Shown here: piece by piece, positions 58,701-64,000 of the stretch
How the letters are laid out: each line of letters opens with the position of its first letter
Numbering within the stretch: the stretch's first letter is position 1
NCBI GenBank assembly: GCA_014526335.1
Contig: JACTAT010000021.1
Coordinates: 3,313,112 to 3,377,111, forward strand
DNA: 64,000 nucleotides
Direction of reading: 5' to 3'
Source of the DNA: Chrysaora quinquecirrha
Taxonomy: Eukaryota; Cnidaria; Scyphozoa; Semaeostomeae; Pelagiidae
Made by a program: the position numbers and the translations under genes
The notes under the pieces: model-generated
Database searches by the model: none
What the model was told of the DNA's origin: nothing
What the model saw: only the letters and a program-made list of their open reading frames with translations

Positions 58701-61700
58701 GCACTGTAATGTATACAGTTGGCTTTGACAACATTGTGATGTCACTGTATTGATCAATTCCAAAATGAGCTTCAGCATCTTCTACTTGCGATGTTGCTTT
58801 AAAAACCGCCTAAAACAGTAGGAAGATTTAAGGGCGTACACGCTTTTTATCTTACAAAGAGCCAAACTCATGGCCTAGCTCCTAAAGTCCTTATTTTTGG
58901 CCCTCTTTTGATCAAATTGTAGTTCAAAAGTTCTAAATGGTTCCTTAATTTTAACTGCATATTTCGTGCCATGACTTTTAAACAGAGAAACTTGTATGTG
59001 AGCAAAGCTTGAACCTACTCAAGGAAACATTTGATACAAGTGTAGCAAACAATATAAGAGAGTTTTGACTACAAATGATTGGAACCGACTTCCTAATTCT
59101 TGATTGTTTGCAGAAAGAATATTGAAAAGTGAAACGTTCCTTAGTGATTTTATCGTTAGTAGCATAAGTTCTTTAAATTTTTCAGACTTCTACATACATG
59201 TAGGTTCCTTATAAAGTGGTTCTTTTAAAATAAGCGTGTATTTGATTTTAGCTCTTAGCTTTGACGCGAAGTTTCTCATAGTTCTGTTACGAAATATGAA
59301 AACAATATGGGATAAAATATTTGAAATTGTTCTCCTTATCAAAACGTAGTGTTTAGGACAAAACGTAGTGTTTGTACCTGAATTTCTGGAAAGCTTCAGC
59401 AATGTATGGATTCAATGAGCTCAAATGAGCATTTTCACCACCAAACTAGAATGACAAAAACATGAGTAAAAAAGGAGCTAGCTAAATATTTATTTTCAAA
59501 AATATTTGTCGGGGTTCCGTCTCCGTCTATGTTATGATCGTACTAACCTATTTTTTACTTTGAAGAGGATTTTGTAACTTGTACACTTTCTTTGGAGTAC
59601 CCTTAAAGAATTTTATAAAACATTTCAAGAGGTTGCTTCTAAGCACTCTAGGAGTAAAGTATTTGTACCTAAAATCCTCGCCGAAATCTGTTGACACAAA
59701 CAGAAAATTTAAACAATTTTTGAGAAAAAGCCGCTCACTTTCCTTTCGATGTTGCTTTTCTACCATTAAAACCCCCTTTCCACCAAATTCAAAGTTGGAA
59801 ATTGATAATTATGATTCCTGGCACTTTAAAACTGTAGCAACATTGAATTGGGGGAGGGGGAAGTTGGGGTTGTCGGCCGTTCGTTGGCGTCCCAATTTTT
59901 GAAACATGCGTCAAGAGTTTCGGCGAAATTGTAGCTAAAAGATTTACGAGTAACCAGTAAGGGTTTCTTGAAAATCCGTTTAATGTTTCAAACCAGAGGT
60001 TCTTATCAAGCACCTCTAGGGGTAACGAATTCGTATCCAACCAAAAAACCTTTCGAAGCTTATGGGTTGTATTGAAAAATCAATAAAGGTTTCGGGTTTA
60101 GGGTTACTTTAGAAAACGTTTTGTATCAGGCTAAACAACTCTCAAGGGTTATTCAAAGAACCTATATTTTTTAGAGTGTATTCGGTTGCACAGAGACGGA
60201 GCTCTCCTGAAATGTTGCCCCAATAAATATCAAAGGGATTTTGTGCTAAGTGATCTTCGTGTCTAAAACTGAAACAGCCTTGATAAGTGCGAATATATTG
60301 AAATTAAAAATCTGATGTCTGAATAGCCAAAACTTTAAATAACCCGCAAGACAAAAGGAACAAAAAGAAGCAATTCAGAATTGATTAATAAAGTAGATTT
60401 ACTGACAACTAAATTTATGTAGATACCATTTTATTTGATGCAGCATACTGGAGAACTTTTGCGACAGAGCCCAGATTTCTTCGCTGTAAAAAAAGAAAAG
60501 GCGATGGTCTGAGTTTAAGCGTTGTTAGTCAGCCCAATCAAACATTGTTAGTCAAAATGTGAGGTTTGCTTTATCACCAATATTTGGCCGTTTTTGCTAT
60601 GTCCTAAAGAGTGCTCGACAAGCAGAATCACTCAGCAATGTTTGTTAAAAAACATTGAAAACATTTTCTGTTTGTCACAAGGAAAAAATACTTGACGAGC
60701 AATGTTTTTCGACGTCGCCATGAGGGAGAACATTTTGTTTGATAAGCAAATTTCAAATGTTTGACAAACAATTTATAATGTTCTGCAAAGAGCTTAGTCA
60801 CGCAAAAGAGTGTTCAATTTTCAAGGTGGGTACCAAGCAAACAAGATATCAAAATTATTTTGGGACCCTAACAGAAACAGGAGGGGGGGTAAATAGAACA
60901 GTTGTTGGAATAAGAGCAAGAGCACTTCCAAATTTTTTTAATTAAATTTGGAAATATAACTAGGGGCCAGTAAATAGGGGCTGCAAAGATGTCAAAAGCT
61001 AGGCTAAAAAAATACAAAATGCCATGTTTCTTAACAATATAAAGTCTATTACTAGAAATGCCAAACTTTTTTATTATCCCAGTTCTGCCTTCCTTATATA
61101 GTCATAGACGTTTTCAGCGAGGTCTGGGTCGGTGCGACATTTTTCTGGAAGATGGCGGACATCTTGAGTCAGGGAATCCTCTCCGCATGCAAATAGAATG
61201 TTAAGGCCTGGCTAAACTAGGAGACATGTCGCGCGCGACATTGATGTCCCCTCGGTGTCTCCCAGTTGAGCCAACTCGGAAACTTTGTAGCGCGCGACAA
61301 AATGTAGCAAGAGACACGCAAATGTTTCTGGGAGTTTTCTTGTCTCTGGGACATACAAATGACTCGGGGGGGGGGCATGTTGCTCGCTTGTCACTCGCAT
61401 GTTTAGCCACCGTGGGAGACATGCCAAATACAGTGTCGCGCGCGACAAGTCTCCTAGTTTAGCCATAGCTTTACTTAGACTGCTGTGAGCGGTTCTGTGA
61501 GGCTAGTCCTTGCATTAGTATCCTTGCATAATAATACACAGTAAAGAAATAAGTAGGCCATTAAGAGAATATAAATAGCACCTCACCTGATCTGACGTTA
61601 GGCCACGATCCACACTCAAATCAACAATGTCAAATGCATCTGGTGCAACAATTGCCGGGTTCATGTATCGATAATAAATTAGATTACCAACAACCTAAAA

Positions 61701-63826
61701 AGAATCAGATACGTGGATATTAAGTTTACCCCCTGCAAACTTGATTATAAGCAGACATGTAACACAAAAAGAACTCTTTCACGGGGGTACCCTTAGGTTT
61801 TTGCCAAAGTGACTTGTCTTAGAGTGAAGGATGTCAAAAAGCTTTATTACATGGTCTCCAATTTTGGTCCAACCACTAATTATATTTTTTGAAAATTTCC
61901 GACCAGGCCTTTCTAATTCCAACAGCTCTACAATAAATATTCTGGAAAAAAGGCATTTTGAATATTGTCTGCACACGCTGATGTTTGCTTGCACTTTCCC
62001 CCTATTGATATGTTTGTCATTAAATTTTTTCTCATCACTCTATTTTTGTAAACGCAAGACTTCCTGTTTTGCCAAAAAGCATTTTTCCAAACGTCCTGGA
62101 CCACTCCGTCCCCCGTACAATGGAGACCGAGGGTACGTGTTCTTGCATCACCAGGACTATCACGACGGGGGTTACAGAGAGAAAATTTTCCAGTATTTCA
62201 AGATAACTTTCACAGTAAACTACCTTGAGAATGTCATCTTCTCCTGCTTTAGGGAATTTGTCCATTAATGCTTCTCGTAGTGTCATGGCAACATACTTCA
62301 TTCCATACCTGCAAGAAACACCTCAATAATAAATTCCATAACACCACAAAACAGAGAACCACTCAATTTTCACAGCTTGCAAGATATATTACAGAAGAGA
62401 ATGGAAACTTCTGGCAAGAAGAAAACAATGTGCGCCTACAGTAGGATACAGTTAGACATGCTTCCCAAGGCCCTAACTTTCGCTCACATTGAATTGAATT
62501 GATGTTGTTATTCCCTACAGTCAGGTTAGTTTGAGCGTCCAGCAATTCAATTCAATAGCTACAACTCATGTAGTATGCTAGGATGCAGTTTAGGTCAGTA
62601 CAAAAACTCACGGAATCTTGTCAATGCTTTTGCCGATGAAATTCAAGAATTTATCAGCTGCATTTCGTAGGCTTTTGATTGACGCTTCCACCTTCGCAAC
62701 GACCTCTGGATGCTTCATCGCAGTTTCATTATCGACGTCATACGGCAGCTCGCTACAAGAAAAACGAATCACAGTCAGAAAATGCTCTCAAAGATAGGCC
62801 ATATTCCAAAGCTTTTCGCATCTTACGAAACATGCCGCGCAATCTTTGAAATGTTCTATTAGCTGTCCAGGCTTACTACAGATTCACAGACAGATAGATA
62901 AGGCAATACGCTTGCTATCTTCGTTAGGTATCGAGCTTGATGTTGGTGGAAATGGAGCACAGTTTCTCCAGTACTTGTACAATGTTTTATACAACCTTCT
63001 TAACGCAACGCTATAGCGAGGCAGGGGAATTACAGAAACCATCAGACACATAAAATGATGGTTTTGTGCACCTACTTTGATTTAGGCTAATCTAAGCGGT
63101 GCGACCAAACCAAATTGATTTCTCTTGGCTGGACCACTCATATTTTTTTGCCTGGAGATAGAGAGGACTGGTGACTCTCCTCACTCTTTCTCCGCAAGCC
63201 TGGCCTTGTTGGGAATAGGGTTATGTCTTCCTAAATTAATTCTTCTCCAATTCTTGTCTAGGCACTTGCAGAATAGGTATTACAACCTTCCCCCATATCA
63301 ATGCACTTGAATAAAAGCCGTTATACCCAAATACCTCTTAATTGGGTAGGGAAGAATAAAAAAGCATATTGTGCAACACATCAAATAAATCAATTGTGTG
63401 CCTACCTTGGTTTTCCAGTTTCACTTTCCATTTGATTAATCCATTGCTTATAAACATCAACTGGACTCGTGTTAATATTGAGGCTCTTGTCTTCAATTAT
63501 TTCTTTTACCAGTGGTTGCAATATATCTCGTAGGGAACTCTGGCCTTTTGCCCTCTAAAGAAATACAGAAAGATTAATCATTGAATAAATGGGTAGAAAC
63601 AATGAAATGAAAATAAGATAAATGTGCAAATGATTTTGAGGCGAACGCAAAATGTTTGGGTGGTTCTAAGACCCCAAATAAAAATCTATACTTTACAAGT
63701 CCTAAGGTCATAAAAAGAAAATTAACACCAAACAAAAAGGAATTGACCAACCTGTTAAAATGAACGACCATTTTGATAACAGTAGGATTGCCTGTTATAA
63801 TCTCAACAATCTGATCCACTTTCGAG
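46800..63826 (-). CDS. IQGAP: IQGAP-family scaffold protein, C-terminal 16 exons (partial)
   Basis: Coding exons (minus): 63826-63752, 63552-63406, 62752-62612, 62308-62224, 61694-61587, 60483-60427, 59445-59378, 58809-58678, 57863-57761, 56916-56778, 56399-56214, 54251-54136, 53290-53130, 50931-50800, 48621-48513 and 46913-46800 (TAA). All have GT...AG borders and compatible phases, giving about 623 residues. They cover part of the RasGAP-related domain (SKVDQIVEIITGNPTVIKMV, YYRYMNPAIVAPDAFDI), the linker (ILETNATQQQEAEHQR) and the RasGAP C-terminal region (DIRNQRRYRQRRK, GVAVMKMFGKAKINVNLLIF, NKKFYGK at the end). IQGAPs bind Cdc42/Rac, calmodulin, actin and microtubule-end proteins; the GAP-like domain is known to lack GAP activity. 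Calponin, coiled-coil and IQ regions lie right of the window. Exon 58809-58678 lacks one T and exon 54251-54136 has one extra A relative to the family frame. Confidence 0.92.
47158..47625. mobile_element. Foldback element with about 75-bp arms
   Basis: Left arm CAAAGAGGTCTGGGTCGGCG and ATTTTTCTTGAAAATGG then GGGAATCC; right arm GGATTCCC, CCATTTTCCAGAAAAAGTCG and CGCCGACCTAGACCTCTTTA. Lies in the last IQGAP intron. A single arm recurs at 61105-61199. Confidence 0.7.
49149..49412. mobile_element. CAAACATTG-family element
   Basis: TAGGCCCTGACCTAACGATC to TTTATCGTTTGGCCAGGACC, about 260 bp, in an IQGAP intron. Confidence 0.65.
49847..50220. mobile_element. CACG...TATAAGAAA-family element
   Basis: TACACGTATTTTTTATAAGA to GATAAAAAAATACGTGTA with TA borders; inverted relative of the element at 2529. 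A partial left end of the same family follows at 50297. Confidence 0.75.
50582..50794. mobile_element. Short CACG-family element touching an IQGAP splice donor
   Basis: ACACGCTTTTTATTATAAAG to TTTTTTATAAAAAAGGGTGTA with sub-terminal CTAGCTCAAGGCCTAG and GGGCCTTCCACATGTGGG. The right terminal TA overlaps the last base of the donor hexamer of exon 50931-50800 (GTAAGT, 50799-50794). Confidence 0.7.
51406..51546 (-). other. Exon-like open segment in an IQGAP intron
   Basis: A 58-codon open stretch on the minus strand (51373-51546) reads protein-like: TTFIDVGGPSSRHIWGFGAS is followed by TADDLPGKLIQGRITKA. It is flanked by GGTCTAG and by GCT|GTGAGC, which would give a 47-codon exon, but the acceptor lacks a pyrimidine tract. 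An overlapping frame (MEIRVNTDAYGLDNL) ends exactly where this one begins, which could mark an old frameshift. The canonical IQGAP exons do not need it. No family recognised. Confidence 0.18.
52424..53040. mobile_element. Two adjacent CAAACATTG-family copies
   Basis: First copy 52424-52719 (AACCCAGCCAAACGATCAAA to TGATCGTTTGGCCAGGGCC); a second, more diverged copy occupies about 52735-53038 and ends GATTCTTTGGCGAGGGC. In an IQGAP intron, 90 bases from exon 53290-53130. Confidence 0.6.
53490..54092. mobile_element. CAAACATTG-family element split by a SINE
   Basis: CAAGCAAAATGTTTACCG lies left of the SINE at 53527-53716, and the body continues to TGGACCGTTTAGCCGGGGTC on the right, about 45 bases before IQGAP exon 54251-54136. 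Confidence 0.55.
53527..53716 (+). mobile_element. tRNA-derived SINE, best-preserved copy
   Basis: It starts GGTGCTGTGGCGTCGTGG, has an A-box-like TGGCGTCGTGG and a B box GGTTCGAGCC near 53589, the conserved GGTCTCGATTAGTTAACC, and a tail of CACCTT repeats. It interrupts an inverted-repeat element of the CAAACATTG family in an IQGAP intron. Confidence 0.75.
54888..54915. repeat. (TCAC)n microsatellite
   Basis: Seven TCAC units in an IQGAP intron. Confidence 0.85.
55236..55620. repeat. ATA/ATC and CCACCA low-complexity tract
   Basis: (AATA)n and (ATC)n runs lead into imperfect repeats of CACCACAACCACCCC and ATCACCTCGACCACCCC type (about 45-bp higher-order period, 55330-55480). The His- and Ile-rich 205-codon frame across it is antisense to IQGAP and is compositional. 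Confidence 0.85.
55753..56036. mobile_element. CAAACATTG-family element
   Basis: TAGACCCTGGCCAAACGATC to GATCGTTTGGCCAGGGCC then TA: clean TA borders. In an IQGAP intron. Confidence 0.75.
56460..56772. mobile_element. CAAACATTG-family element next to an IQGAP donor
   Basis: TTAGGCCAAACATTG at the left; internal duplication of GTTTGATAGTTTGG at the right, ending GTTTGGTCATGTC directly against the donor of exon 56916-56778. The left end lies about 60 bases from exon 56399-56214, so the whole intron is essentially this element. Confidence 0.6.
57255..57445 (-). mobile_element. tRNA-related repeat of a second type
   Basis: On the minus strand TTGCCAAGTGGTCGAGGCG looks like the A-box region of a Ser- or Leu-type tRNA and GGGTTCGAATC like a B box about 35 bases later. 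Surrounding sequence does not fold into a full tRNA, so a tRNA-derived SINE is more likely than a functional tRNA. Lies in an IQGAP intron. Confidence 0.5.
57968..58023. mobile_element. CAAACATTG-family remnant (about 55 bp)
   Basis: GGTCAAACATTTAAG and GTTTGATTGGTCAGGGCC form a minimal inverted pair. Confidence 0.45.
58045..58640. repeat. Degenerate ACAG/GACAGA-rich tract
   Basis: About 600 bases of imperfect GACAGACAG, GAAAGACAG and ACAGAGA units on the plus strand, in an IQGAP intron. Frames read from either strand are compositional. Confidence 0.8.
58837..59240. mobile_element. CACG-family element beside an IQGAP acceptor
   Basis: TACACGCTTTTTATCTTACA to TTTTAAAATAAGCGTGTA, TA borders, with CATGGCCTAGCTCC and CATACATGTAGGTTCC sub-terminal motifs. 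Its left border is 27 bases upstream (in gene sense) of the first base of exon 58809-58678. Confidence 0.75.
60525..60778. mobile_element. CAAACATTG-family element, diverged
   Basis: CAGCCCAATCAAACATTG to CAAATGTTTGACAAACAA with the usual internal GTTTGTTAAAAAACATTG motifs; ends eroded. In an IQGAP intron. Confidence 0.5.
61201..61473. mobile_element. Inverted-repeat element with CGCGCGACA arms
   Basis: GGCTAAACTAGGAGACATGT then CGCGCGCGACA at the left; TGTCGCGCGCGACAAG then TCTCCTAGTTTAGCC at the right, about 270 bp. TTA lies at both borders, which would fit a PIF/Harbinger-type 3-bp duplication (inference). In an IQGAP intron. Confidence 0.7.
62458..62570. repeat. Small dispersed repeat, partner of 40028-40145
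   Basis: Inverted copy of the repeat in the homeobox intron, sharing ATTGAATTGAATTG and GAGCGTCCAGCAATT, between IQGAP exons 62752-62612 and 62308-62224. Confidence 0.55.
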
Positions 63827-64000
63827 CTGAAAGAAAAGAAAAATTAGGCTAAATGCATGAATGTTAGTTACCACTATGGTTCTAATTCGTTAGGTCACTC
63901 AAACAATTACTAGTGGGCAAAGAACTTTCTTTGTTTCCTCAGCAACTTCCTGTCTCATTTTCATTTATATCATTGTTGAAGCTTGATATATCGTCAATCG

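Noticed and set aside
61212..61466. Overlapping 70-85 codon frames on both strands
   Set aside because: They lie wholly inside the CGCGCGACA inverted-repeat element, whose palindromic arms explain similar frames on both strands.

Overview
This window is animal nuclear DNA. It is AT-rich, its genes are split by many introns with GT...AG borders, and the recognisable proteins (a CaM-kinase IV-type kinase, a paired-like homeobox factor, an IQGAP scaffold) are metazoan. Very dense short inverted-repeat elements, tRNA-derived SINEs and a small intronless secreted-protein gene with a degraded copy would fit a cnidarian, perhaps an anthozoan such as a stony coral. That assignment is inference; no species marker was read directly.

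Layout. (1) 610-5282, minus strand: the first six coding exons of a CaMKIV-like kinase, which runs off the left edge. (2) 5.3-34 kb: a gene-poor, repeat-rich interval holding a broken copy (11.0-11.5 kb, minus) and an intact copy (15.8-16.5 kb, plus) of an unrecognised secreted coiled-coil protein, a possible 53-residue membrane microprotein at 24.2 kb followed by a cluster of CRE motifs, a 2.7-kb satellite of 136-bp units (26.8-29.5 kb), and a 45-bp minisatellite that grew inside a SINE (33.2-33.8 kb). (3) 34712-43695, plus strand: a complete three-exon paired-like homeobox gene with a 7.2-kb first intron. (4) 44.2-46.2 kb: an inverted-repeat element with an internally amplified 182-bp unit. 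(5) 46800-63826, minus strand: the last 16 coding exons of an IQGAP-family gene, covering part of the RasGAP-related domain and the RasGAP C-terminal region, convergent with the homeobox gene and entering the window from the right.

The three multi-exon genes were assembled by matching splice sites, codon phase and family sequence across introns. The kinase and homeobox exons join without frame errors. The IQGAP exons join cleanly except for one missing T and one extra A in two homopolymer runs, which compensate overall.

The genes do not form an operon or an obvious pathway. Most remaining structure is mobile DNA: at least six inverted-repeat families (several with TA at both borders, one copy with an 8-bp target duplication), two or three tRNA-like SINE types, and many simple repeats. 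Several elements lie within about 30 bases of IQGAP splice sites.
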